In this document: piece after piece, positions 1-6,546 of the stretch
Layout of the letters: each line of letters begins with the position of its first letter
Position numbering within the stretch: the stretch's first letter is position 1
DNA from: Candidatus Aenigmatarchaeota archaeon
Lineage (GTDB): Archaea; Aenigmatarchaeota; Aenigmatarchaeia; QMZS01
NCBI GenBank assembly: GCA_021163805.1
Contig: JAGGTL010000006.1
Span: forward strand, 1-9,298
Length of the DNA: 9,298 bases
Reading direction: 5' to 3'
Program-made: the position numbers and the translations under genes
The notes under the pieces: generated by a model
The model's input: only the letters and a program-made list of their open reading frames with translations
What the model was told of the DNA's origin: nothing
The model's database searches: none

Positions 1-2
1 AG

Positions 3-173
3 GATTCTGTTTTAAGAATAGAATTTTTGGCGGGAGGGGCGGCAAGAAATTATTTGAGAAAAATGGAAGAAATTTTAAAAGAGTGTGCCGAAATTTTGGG
101 TTGTGAGGAAGATCAAGTTTTTGATAAGGCAAAAGAATTGTTTGAAATCTGGAAAAAAATGAGAAAGAAGTAG
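3..173 (+). CDS. alaS: Alanyl-tRNA synthetase, C-terminal end (partial, 5' cut by window edge)
   Basis: Only the last 56 codons are visible, read in the frame closed by TAG at 171-173. The peptide starts DSVLRIEFLAGGAARNYL, which matches the RIE(F/Y)xxGxAA signature near the end of the archaeal AlaRS editing domain. A charged helix with a LFEIWKKMRKK end follows, resembling the (F)xEWKxxRKE stretch that in full-length AlaRS leads into the coiled coil and C-Ala domain. Here the protein stops at that point, so the C-Ala (dimerisation and tRNA-elbow binding) domain is absent from this polypeptide. It could be a C-Ala-less AlaRS, one half of a split AlaRS as known in Nanoarchaeum, or a free-standing AlaX editing protein. 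The family call is fairly sure; the exact architecture cannot be told from this fragment. Confidence 0.72.
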   Translation, partial: DSVLRIEFLAGGAARNYLRKMEEILKECAEILGCEEDQVFDKAKELFEIWKKMRKK

Positions 174-307
174 AATTTGCGACAATTAATTTTCATTTAG
201 TTATTCGGGAGATAAAACAAAAATAAAATTTTCATATGCCTTAACAACCATATTTTCAGAGAAAAAAACTATTTTTCATAACTTTAATATTAATTTCTTT
301 TTTAGAT

Positions 308-1573
308 ATGGATGCAGGCATAATTGGGTTCATTGTCTTTATTCTTGTGTTGAGTATTGTTGTTTATCTTAAAAAAGATAAAATAGAAAGACAGGGTATT
401 ATTTTGATGTTGAGAACAAAAAAATTCAAACAGGATATAAAAAAACATGCAATCAAACACAGAAAATTCTGGAATACTTATTTTAATATAGGCATTTGTG
501 TCTCATTTCTTGCAATGTTTTTTGGAATTTGGTATTTGATAAATAACACCATAACTATTGCTTCTGGAATTGGAATAAAAAGTTTTGCCATAGTTTTGCC
601 GTTTCCAACCAGTTCTTTTTCCTTCCATCATGGTCTATTTCTAGTTCCAATCTGGTATTGGCTTATTGCAATAATAATCTTGATTTTCCCCCACGAATTA
701 TCTCATGCTTTTGCTTTATCCATAAATAAGTTGAGAATAAAATCCCTTGGTTTAATTTTATTTTTATTTATTCCCGGAGCTTTCGTTGAACCAGATGAAA
801 AACAACTGAAAAAAGCCTCTAAATTTAAACGGTTGCAGGTTTTCTGTGCAGGTTCTTTCTCAAACATAGTTACTGCTTTATTCTTTATTTTAATTCTGAA
901 TGTATTTTTATCTGTTGCTTACACCCCGGCGGGAATTTATTATTCTTTCCCAACAGAAAAAATTAATAAAACAGATATTATTGAGATAAATAATTTAACA
1001 AATGGAATGATAGAACTGAAAACAGAAAACAACAGTTACTTGTTAACAAATGCTCTTTTGAAGGAACAGAAAAATAAAACAGAAATACTTGTTTTTCAAG
1101 ATTGGCCTGCGGCAAGAAACAATCTATCAGGAACAATCAAAAAAATAGATAATTACAGAATAAATGTTCCAAAAGACATTCCTTTTATTCTATCAAAGCA
1201 TAAACCAAATGATACAATTTTAATTGAAACCACTAAAGGAATTTATAACATTACTTTAGCAGAAAATAATGGAGAACCTTTTTTAGGAATTGTAACAAGC
1301 TATGATCCTATTTTAGATTTGATAGCTCCTATGAATTACAGAGCCTATGAAATAAAGAACAATAATTTTGAAAAAATTGGAGAATTCCTGCTTCAGCTAA
1401 TTGTTTTTATTATTGCAGTATGCTTCGGGGTTGCAATTGTCAATATTCTGCCGATAAAACCTCTCGATGGAGGTCTGGTTCTGGAAACTCTGACAAACAA
1501 AAAAATCGCAAATTTTATTTCTTTGATTATATTTATTTTAATAATCTATAATTTTGTTGGGCCTTTTTTATAA
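308..1573 (+). CDS. Site-2 protease family membrane metalloprotease (M50)
   Basis: This 421-aa polytopic membrane protein has the three hallmarks of site-2 intramembrane zinc proteases. The zinc-binding HELSH (HExxH) is at residues 129-133 inside a hydrophobic segment. A GSFSN motif (GxxxN type) at 182-186 opens the next membrane helix. NILPIKPLDGG at 379-389 supplies the third zinc ligand, Asp387. Hydrophobic segments lie near residues 3-20, 62-80, 112-135, 145-160, 185-204, 360-382 and 400-420. The stretch at about 215-345, between the second and third motifs, is soluble-looking and PDZ-like in place and size. The family cleaves membrane-embedded substrates to release regulators or clear signal peptides; the substrate here is unknown. 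There is no Shine-Dalgarno before the ATG. tmk follows 17 nt downstream, so the two may be co-transcribed. Confidence 0.9.
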   Translation: MDAGIIGFIVFILVLSIVVYLKKDKIERQGIILMLRTKKFKQDIKKHAIKHRKFWNTYFNIGICVSFLAMFFGIWYLINNTITIASGIGIKSFAIVLPFPTSSFSFHHGLFLVPIWYWLIAIIILIFPHELSHAFALSINKLRIKSLGLILFLFIPGAFVEPDEKQLKKASKFKRLQVFCAGSFSNIVTALFFILILNVFLSVAYTPAGIYYSFPTEKINKTDIIEINNLTNGMIELKTENNSYLLTNALLKEQKNKTEILVFQDWPAARNNLSGTIKKIDNYRINVPKDIPFILSKHKPNDTILIETTKGIYNITLAENNGEPFLGIVTSYDPILDLIAPMNYRAYEIKNNNFEKIGEFLLQLIVFIIAVCFGVAIVNILPIKPLDGGLVLETLTNKKIANFISLIIFILIIYNFVGPFL

Positions 1574-1574
1574 A

Positions 1575-1590
1575 AATAATTTAAATTATT
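1575..1590. repeat. 16-bp perfect AT palindrome abutting the tmk start
   Basis: AATAATTTAAATTATT is its own reverse complement and fills nearly the whole 17-nt gap between the protease stop codon and the tmk ATG. It could act as a TATA-like element or a small operator, or simply reflect AT-rich composition, in which such palindromes arise easily. The sequence is certain; any function is speculative. Confidence 0.45.
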
Positions 1591-2196
1591 ATGGGTTTTT
1601 TTATTTCATTTGAGGGTCTTGATGGAAGCGGATGTTCAACCCAGGCGCAACTTTTGGAAAGACATTTTAAATTAAGAAAAAGAGCTGTACTGTTAACAAA
1701 GGAACCTACAAACAACTTAATTGGAGGTTTGATAAGAGGGCAGTTGACGCATGAATGGAGAAGTTCTATGGAATGCCTGCAATTGCTTTTCGCCGCTGAT
1801 AGGGCTCATCACTTAGAAAAAGAAATAAATCCGGCCCTTAAAAAAAATTTTGTTGTAATTTCTGATAGATACAAACTGTCTTCAATAGCTTTTGGTTCTT
1901 TAGAAGCAGACCCAGAATGGCTGAAAAAAATAAATGAGAAATTCAGGGATCCGGACTTAACAATCCTGTTGAAGGTTTCTCCAGAAACCTGCATAAAGAG
2001 AATAAAGAGCAGACCTTCTTTTGAATTATTTGAGGAGAGGGAGAAACTTGCAAAAATTTGGAAAGTTTATGAAAGTTTTGTTTCAGAAAACGTTGTCTTA
2101 ATTGATGGAGAAAAACCAATAGAAGAAATTCATGATAAAATTGTGCAAATAGTAAATGAGAGAATGAAAGGAAAAGAAATTGAGACTTTTCTTTAA
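1591..2196 (+). CDS. tmk: Thymidylate kinase (dTMP kinase), P-loop lysine variant
   Basis: This 201-aa protein is the normal length for dTMP kinase, which makes dTDP from dTMP and ATP on the way to dTTP. Visible motifs are the N-terminal P-loop EGLDGSGCSTQ at residues 8-18, KEPT at 38-41 in place of the usual REP(G), the DRY motif at 92-94 followed by KLSSIAFG (dTMP binding), and a LID region rich in Arg and Glu at about 137-152. The odd feature is Cys15, where the Walker A consensus GKS/T has the phosphate-binding Lys. From memory, a DPANN/CPR subgroup has the same TKEPT and LFE features with GSG(Q/S)STQ, so this looks like a lineage variant rather than a broken gene. The gene lies 17 nt after the protease gene and converges on pgk, with the stop codons overlapping. 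Confidence 0.9.
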   Translation: MGFFISFEGLDGSGCSTQAQLLERHFKLRKRAVLLTKEPTNNLIGGLIRGQLTHEWRSSMECLQLLFAADRAHHLEKEINPALKKNFVVISDRYKLSSIAFGSLEADPEWLKKINEKFRDPDLTILLKVSPETCIKRIKSRPSFELFEEREKLAKIWKVYESFVSENVVLIDGEKPIEEIHDKIVQIVNERMKGKEIETFL

Positions 2197-3407
2197 CCCA
2201 TAAATTTGAATTTTTCAAAACTTTGTTTGAGAGCTTTAATTCCAGGCAATTCTTTCCCTGTTAAAAATTCTATTGCTGCGCCTCCACCGAGAGAAACATA
2301 ATTAAATCTATCAAAAGGAATTTTTAATTTAATTAATGCATCCGTGGTATTTCCTCCGGCCAATACAGAATTAAAGTTTTTTAGAATTTCAAAAAGTTTT
2401 TTTGTTCCATATTCAAAATTTTTTCTTTCATATATTCCGGCCGGACCCTTCATAAAGACATTTGTTGAGTTTTTGATAATCTCCCTATAGAATTCAATTG
2501 TTTTTGACCCAATGTCCAATATTCTGTCTTTTGTTGGCAGATTTTCTGTTGAAATTTCAATTCTGTTTCCATCTCTTTCAACAGCAACGTCTAATGGCAT
2601 TATTATTTTCTCATTCTTTTCCAATTTTTCTATTTTTGTAAGAAAATTTAGATACCCCTTTTCCTTTAGAAAATTTTCCGTTGCTTCTCCAAGTTTATAT
2701 CCTCTGGAAATTAAAAAAAGAAGTGATAGGACTCCAGTAGTTAGAATTTTAACATCTTTATTTAGAAAATTGTCAATTATTTCTAAGGGTTCTTCTAATT
2801 TTGCTCCACCCAAAATAAAAATATTATTTTTTGAAGTTTCCACCTCTTTTAGAAATTTCTTTAATGCTATTTGTTCTGTTTCAAAAACAGGACCCGGAAG
2901 AGAAGGTTTCAAAGTTGCAAATCCGACAACACTTGCATGGCATCTATGAGCAACGGAGAAAGCATCCAAAATAAAATAATCTATTAAATGAGATAACTTT
3001 TTTACTAACTCACTATTTGCATGTTCTTCTATCGATTTATCTGCAGTTTCATCTTCATAAAAACGGACATTATCCAATAAAACAACCTCTCCTTCTCTCA
3101 TCTTCACTATATAATCAAAACTTTCGCCAAATTTTATGAATTTTACATTTCCAAGATATTTTTTCAGCAACTCTGCATGTTTTTCCAGAGAGATGAAATC
3201 CAATTTTCCCTTTCTTCCCTGATGCGCCAATATAACAATTTTAGCTCCAGACTCTTGCAATTTTTTAATTGTTTCAACATGTCTATATAATCTCGGATTT
3301 TCAGACAATTCTTTGGTTTCTGGGTTATAAGGAAGATTTAAATCGGCCCTGACTGCAATTGTTTTATTTTTGAAATCAAAATCATTCAATCTAAAAAATT
3401 CCTCCAT
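2193..3407 (-). CDS. pgk: Phosphoglycerate kinase, archaeal type
   Basis: Phosphoglycerate kinase interconverts 1,3-bisphosphoglycerate plus ADP and 3-phosphoglycerate plus ATP in the lower glycolytic/gluconeogenic trunk in the cytosol. From the ATG at 3407 it is 404 aa. It carries the archaeal-type signature RADLNLP at 20-26, AHQGRKG at 61-67, NVRFY at 113-117, DAFSVAHR at 148-155 (3-phosphoglycerate side), GGAK at 200-203, GPAGIYE at 321-327, AGGNTTDAL at 350-358 and VSLGGGAAIE at 371-380 (nucleotide side). A TTG at 3413 would add two residues; the ATG was preferred. The 3' end overlaps the convergent tmk stop by 4 bp, and the 5' end is divergent from tRNA-Ser with only 26 bp between. Identification is secure. 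Confidence 0.96.
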   Translation of the reverse strand: MEEFFRLNDFDFKNKTIAVRADLNLPYNPETKELSENPRLYRHVETIKKLQESGAKIVILAHQGRKGKLDFISLEKHAELLKKYLGNVKFIKFGESFDYIVKMREGEVVLLDNVRFYEDETADKSIEEHANSELVKKLSHLIDYFILDAFSVAHRCHASVVGFATLKPSLPGPVFETEQIALKKFLKEVETSKNNIFILGGAKLEEPLEIIDNFLNKDVKILTTGVLSLLFLISRGYKLGEATENFLKEKGYLNFLTKIEKLEKNEKIIMPLDVAVERDGNRIEISTENLPTKDRILDIGSKTIEFYREIIKNSTNVFMKGPAGIYERKNFEYGTKKLFEILKNFNSVLAGGNTTDALIKLKIPFDRFNYVSLGGGAAIEFLTGKELPGIKALKQSFEKFKFMG

Positions 3408-3433
3408 AAACAAAAATTATAAAAATATATTAT
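3408..3433. promoter_or_regulatory. Shared AT-rich divergent promoter region (pgk / tRNA-Ser)
   Basis: All 26 bp between the pgk ATG and the first base of tRNA-Ser are A/T apart from one C at 3411 next to pgk. The stretch around ATTATAAAAATATATT (3416-3431) is TATA-like on both strands. It lies about 20 nt upstream of the pgk ATG, compatible with a very short-leader transcript. It is too close to the mature tRNA end to be that gene's usual TATA position, so the tRNA promoter may reach into the pgk start, for example the CTAAAAAAT at 3391-3399. Prediction by composition and spacing only. Confidence 0.4.
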
Positions 3434-3577
3434 GCTGGGGTGGCAGAGTGGTAATGCGGTGGCCTCGAGAGCCACTGCCCTTTAAAGGGCACGCAGGTTC
3501 GAATGAGCAGGCTTTTTTTAATTAAAATTAGGAAGCAGCAAAAAATAAAAGTCTCTCTGAAAATCCTGTCCCCAGCG
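3434..3577 (+). tRNA. tRNA-Ser(CGA) interrupted by a ~60-nt insert in the T-loop
   Basis: The gene folds as a class II serine tRNA once an internal insert is removed. Acceptor strands are GCTGGGG (3434-3440) and CCCCAGC (3570-3576), with discriminator G at 3577. The D-arm stem is GCA/TGC (3443-3445/3455-3457). The anticodon stem GTGGC/GCCAC (3459-3463/3471-3475) encloses CTCGAGA with anticodon CGA at 3466-3468, reading UCG serine codons. The long variable arm is TGCCC-TTTAAA-GGGCA (3476-3491). The T-stem is GCAGG (3493-3497) paired with CCTGT (3565-3569), with T-loop TTCGAAT. The mature RNA would be 84 nt; CCA is not encoded. The insert follows the T-loop, so 5' and 3' T-stem strands are about 70 nt apart instead of 7. 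The intact stems, discriminator G and long variable arm argue against a pseudogene. Confidence 0.9.
3505..3564 (+). other. Putative tRNA intron in the T-loop (60 nt)
   Basis: Removing 3505-3564 restores the consensus GGTTCGAATCC. A flanking AAT repeat (3502-3504 and 3562-3564) means the junction could equally lie 1-3 nt further 5', i.e. between tRNA positions 57/58 and 60/61. The intron begins GAGCAGGC, and its CAGG (3508-3511) can pair with CCTG (3565-3568) of the second exon, as the central helix of a bulge-helix-bulge motif would need, with AAT as the adjacent bulge. The flanking exon helix of a canonical motif is not evident by eye. An internal hairpin GCTTTT/GGAAGC (3511-3516/3531-3536) is possible. 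Splicing by the tRNA endonuclease is therefore inferred, not shown. Confidence 0.7.
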
Positions 3578-3603
3578 TGATTAACCTGCACAATTGAAAA
3601 AAA

Positions 3604-3627
3604 TTTTCTTTTTGAATTTTTGTTTTT
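3604..3627 (+). terminator. Oligo-T terminator tracts downstream of tRNA-Ser
   Basis: Runs of four to five or more T (TTTT, TTTTT, TTTTT, TTTTT, broken by C, GAA and G) begin 27 nt after the tRNA discriminator base. Archaeal RNA polymerase commonly terminates at such T-runs without a strong hairpin. The tracts also fall just beyond the stop of the convergent FlaJ/TadC-like gene. Assignment is by sequence pattern only. Confidence 0.5.
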
Positions 3628-3675
3628 AAAAATATATCTTAACTTTTCAAAGCGCTTTAGATATTCAATATTCTG

Positions 3676-5694
3676 TCAGGCAGGAGGAGCTATTGTCAAT
3701 TGCACTATGCTTAAAAAAGGAGTTAATATCATAAATGAAACTATAGAAACAGCAAAATACATCAATCCTCCAACTATTAAATTTTTTGATATTCCATTGT
3801 GCAAACTTATTTTGTCTACTCCGACTTCAATTCCGGACATAAACCAAGAGAGAATTATTATTGTTTCAATGCTATAAAAACCTATGGCTAATTGAAATGT
3901 TGCCGGTGAAATTGCCAATCCTTTCCACATAGATAAAAAACCCGCATAAGATGCTGCAGGACCTTCTGGTGAAATTCCTCCAAAGGTTTTTCCTATAAAA
4001 TTTACCATCTCAATAATCATATAGGTTAAGGTATTCATAACTCCGCAAATTAGGGGAAGTAAAATTCTTGCCTGTATCTGCATGCTTGAAATAACTTCTG
4101 AAAAATTATCCTGAACTATTTTCTGCGTTTTATGAAGATTCGTTAAATATTTGGAAATAGAAATCATTATCTCTGAAACAATTTTTGTTCCTTTGTTTGC
4201 AGCATCAATGACTGCCTTTAAAATTGAATGAATTAATCTTGAAGGAAAATAATTTATTGCTCCTTCTTTCTCATGAAAAATTGCCTGCTCAAGGGTAAAA
4301 TTTTTGTACTTGATATTGGAGATAATTTTTTGAAGCAAATTTATTGAATAATTTCCCCTTAAAGTGGGAATTATTTTTTCTATTGCAACTTCTATGGGAA
4401 CACCCCTGTCTATTTCTTGCCCCAATCCAAATAAAATTTCTCTGAACTCATCTTCCATCTTGATTATATCTTCTTTGATTTTAATCTTCTGAAAAGAATT
4501 TAATATAAAATATAATGCAATCGAAACATAAAAACCAAAAATAATTATATAAGATTGTGTTAATGATAAAGAACTGAAATTAATAGAGAAATAATATAGA
4601 AAAGGAATCAAAATAATAATTGAAGGTATATAAGAATTTATAAAAACTTTTCCCAATCTAAAAGTATTTTCAGGAGGCAACTCCGGGTGCAGAGACAGAT
4701 CCGGTTCTGGCAAAGTTATAACTCTATTATCTAAGATATTTTTAATTATGAATGCTAAAAGTATTGGAAGCAATATATCATAAAATCCAAAAATTAAACT
4801 TGGGGGTATGTCTTGACCTAGAAAAATTGTCAATAAGGGGAGCATTGTCAAAATAAGAGTTGGAAGCAAAATGCCGAGAGCATTAATCATTGTAATTGGA
4901 TTTCTTAATTGTAAAATATAGGAATCTGACCTTTCCTTAAGAGAACTCAAAATGATTTCAATAGATTCATCAAGCAATTCGGTTCTTCTTTCTCCACTCG
5001 TATAAAGAGAATAAACGATGGCATTTATTGAGTCGGCAAATGATTTGAAAGAATTTTTCCATTTTTGTGAATAAGAAAGTAATGCTTGTTCCATTGAGCT
5101 ATAGGTTCCTATATTTACATCCCACAGCAGTTTTTTTATGTCCAGAGCCAAAGGACCCGTCAAGTTGGTTGTTGCAAATTTTACTGCACCTTCCAGATTT
5201 GGAAAATTTTTCATGTAAATAACGATGTGCAATATCAGCATTACAATTTCTGAACCGGCTTTCAGTTCATATATTTTTTTTAATTTGAGCGGATAAGTAT
5301 ATAAATAATAAGAAAAAGCGGCAATAACGAAAATACAGATTAGCCCTTCAATAAACTTTAAGAACCCAAGTAAAATCAAAAAAATAGTAATAGAACAAAA
5401 GGACATTGCAGTTAATATGGCGAGAGAAGCAACTCCTTTTGGAGTAATTTTCAAATGTGCAAAATTTATCGCTTCTTCTATCTTTTTTTTTGTTGTTTTG
5501 TCAGGTTCTACAGGCAAAATTTTCTCTGAGATGTGAGCAAATTTTTCATATATTGTTTTTGGTATTGTGGATAATTTTTCTTCTTCCTGGAAAATCTCAT
5601 ATTGAAGCGATTTCAGATCTTCTTTTTGTTCCGAAGGAAATTGAATTTTTTTTTTCTTTTTTCTGAACTTTATTATAAAATCAAATGATACCAT
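3676..5694 (-). CDS. FlaJ/TadC-like type II secretion F-domain membrane platform protein
   Basis: This 672-aa protein matches the polytopic membrane platform (T2SF domain) that anchors archaeal type IV pilus or archaellum assembly, where a FlaI/TadA-type ATPase drives pilin insertion. Two T2SF-like halves are visible: a soluble helical part at about 145-260 followed by membrane helices at about 266-292 and 298-320, and a second soluble part at about 410-535 followed by helices near 540-562, 600-620 and 640-662. Other hydrophobic segments lie near 88-134, 352-369 and 380-400. The N-terminus has a Lys-rich stretch (residues 11-16) and an acidic/basic cytosolic region to about 85. It is somewhat longer than the roughly 550 aa I recall for many FlaJ proteins. 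No ATPase, pilin or peptidase gene adjoins it, so archaellum, adhesive pilus or a DNA-uptake machine cannot be distinguished. Confidence 0.82.
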   Translation of the reverse strand: MVSFDFIIKFRKKKKKIQFPSEQKEDLKSLQYEIFQEEEKLSTIPKTIYEKFAHISEKILPVEPDKTTKKKIEEAINFAHLKITPKGVASLAILTAMSFCSITIFLILLGFLKFIEGLICIFVIAAFSYYLYTYPLKLKKIYELKAGSEIVMLILHIVIYMKNFPNLEGAVKFATTNLTGPLALDIKKLLWDVNIGTYSSMEQALLSYSQKWKNSFKSFADSINAIVYSLYTSGERRTELLDESIEIILSSLKERSDSYILQLRNPITMINALGILLPTLILTMLPLLTIFLGQDIPPSLIFGFYDILLPILLAFIIKNILDNRVITLPEPDLSLHPELPPENTFRLGKVFINSYIPSIIILIPFLYYFSINFSSLSLTQSYIIIFGFYVSIALYFILNSFQKIKIKEDIIKMEDEFREILFGLGQEIDRGVPIEVAIEKIIPTLRGNYSINLLQKIISNIKYKNFTLEQAIFHEKEGAINYFPSRLIHSILKAVIDAANKGTKIVSEIMISISKYLTNLHKTQKIVQDNFSEVISSMQIQARILLPLICGVMNTLTYMIIEMVNFIGKTFGGISPEGPAASYAGFLSMWKGLAISPATFQLAIGFYSIETIIILSWFMSGIEVGVDKISLHNGISKNLIVGGLMYFAVSIVSFMILTPFLSIVQLTIAPPA

Positions 5695-5719
5695 AAATTG
5701 TATTTAGATATTTGAATAT
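5695..5719. promoter_or_regulatory. 25-bp divergent promoter gap (FlaJ-like / dph6)
   Basis: Only 25 bp lie between the two divergent ATGs. On the + strand, ATAAATT (5693-5699) is centred about 24 nt before the dph6 ATG. On the - strand, CATATATTC (complement of 5714-5722) is centred about 24 nt before the FlaJ-like ATG. Each candidate TATA box therefore overlaps the other gene's start codon region, as expected only if both transcripts are essentially leaderless. Spacing-based inference. Confidence 0.4.
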
Positions 5720-6391
5720 ATGAAAGCGGGCTGTTTATTTTCTGGAGGGAAAGACTCAACTTTTGCTGCTTACTATGCAAAGAAAAACTATCAATTAAAA
5801 TATTTGATCAGTGTTAAGTCAAAAGAAGAGAGTACTATGTTCCATTATCCGAATATTGAATTAACAAAAATTCAGGCAAAATTGATTGGAGTCAAACATA
5901 TTTTCTACGAAAGTCACAATGAAAAAGAAAAAGAGATAGAGGAATTGAAACAAGTGATTTCAAAGTTGAATATCGATTCTATTATTGTTGGAGCAGTTGC
6001 ATCGAAATATCAAAGAAACAGAATTTCAAAAATAGCAAAAGAACTGAATTTAAAATTAATCAGCCCAATCTGGAAAATTGATGAATTGCAATATCTGAAA
6101 AAATTGATAGATTTGGGTTTTAAAACAATCATTACTGGAGTGGCTGCGGAAGGCCTGACAAAGGATTATCTTGGAAAAGAGATTGATGAAACTTGTATAG
6201 GGGATTTAATTAAATTAAACAAAAAATTTGGAATCAGTATTGTTGGCGAAGGTGGAGAATACGAAAGTTTTGTTCTTGATTGTCCCATATTTGATAGAAA
6301 AATTGAAATTTTGGATAGTATCAAGTATTGGAATGCTAAAATACAATCGGGGTGGTTAAAAATTAGAAAAATAAGATTAGTTAAGAAATAA
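5720..6391 (+). CDS. dph6: Diphthine--ammonia ligase (Dph6), PP-loop ATPase
   Basis: Dph6 carries out the last step of diphthamide formation on elongation factor 2, the ATP-dependent amidation of diphthine. The 223-aa protein begins almost directly with the PP-loop ATP-pyrophosphatase motif SGGKDS at residues 8-13. GAVASKYQRNR is at 91-101 and GEGGEYESFVLDCPIF at 176-191; these are the signatures of the archaeal/eukaryotic Dph6 family (MJ0570-like domain). The length is typical of archaeal versions, and no C-terminal RidA-like extension (as in yeast) is present. The gene is divergent from the FlaJ-like gene; no other diphthamide gene (dph2, dph5) is in the window. The start is the first ATG, leaderless in appearance. 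Confidence 0.93.
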   Translation: MKAGCLFSGGKDSTFAAYYAKKNYQLKYLISVKSKEESTMFHYPNIELTKIQAKLIGVKHIFYESHNEKEKEIEELKQVISKLNIDSIIVGAVASKYQRNRISKIAKELNLKLISPIWKIDELQYLKKLIDLGFKTIITGVAAEGLTKDYLGKEIDETCIGDLIKLNKKFGISIVGEGGEYESFVLDCPIFDRKIEILDSIKYWNAKIQSGWLKIRKIRLVKK

Positions 6392-6518
6392 TTAGGTTTC
6401 AAAAAGAAATTTGATAATTATCTTCCCATGTCTTGGAGATTGGAATCCAAAAAAGCCGTAATTTCTGCTTTGAAAATGATATAAATGTTCGCAATATTGT
6501 GATAGTGGAAAGAAAAAG

Positions 6519-6534
6519 ATATTAAAATTTAAAA
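6519..6534 (+). promoter_or_regulatory. Candidate TATA box of the thioredoxin gene
   Basis: ATATTAAAATTTAAAA is centred about 20 nt before the ATG at 6547 and ends a 155-bp gap after dph6. No Shine-Dalgarno intervenes, consistent with a short or absent leader. The rest of the gap (6392-6518) holds only an 18-codon ATG-started frame at 6428 that I do not consider a gene. Confidence 0.4.
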
Positions 6535-6546
6535 CCAAAATATAGA

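Noticed and set aside
2512..2949. 145-aa + strand open frame
   Set aside because: It is antisense to the strongly conserved middle of pgk and its translation shows no family signal, so it is a shadow frame.
3411..3413. TTG as an alternative pgk start, adding two residues
   Set aside because: An ATG lies two codons downstream (3407), fits the family N-terminus, and ATG is used by every other gene here.
3502..3564. The T-loop insert as a transposon-like element with a 3-bp AAT target duplication
   Set aside because: It has no terminal inverted repeats and is only 60 nt; the AAT repeat is equally explained by intron junction ambiguity.
3434..3577. tRNA-Ser as a pseudogene disrupted by insertion
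   Set aside because: Every stem pairs, the discriminator is the expected G, the variable arm is perfectly paired, and the excised form restores the exact GGTTCGAATCC consensus; decay would be expected to leave mismatches.
3620..3877. 85-aa + strand open frame after the tRNA
   Set aside because: It overlaps the C-terminal membrane segments of the FlaJ/TadC-like gene on the other strand; its hydrophobic look mirrors that gene.
6428..6484. 18-codon ATG-started frame between dph6 and the thioredoxin gene
   Set aside because: It is very short, has no supporting signal or overlap with neighbours, and is expected by chance.
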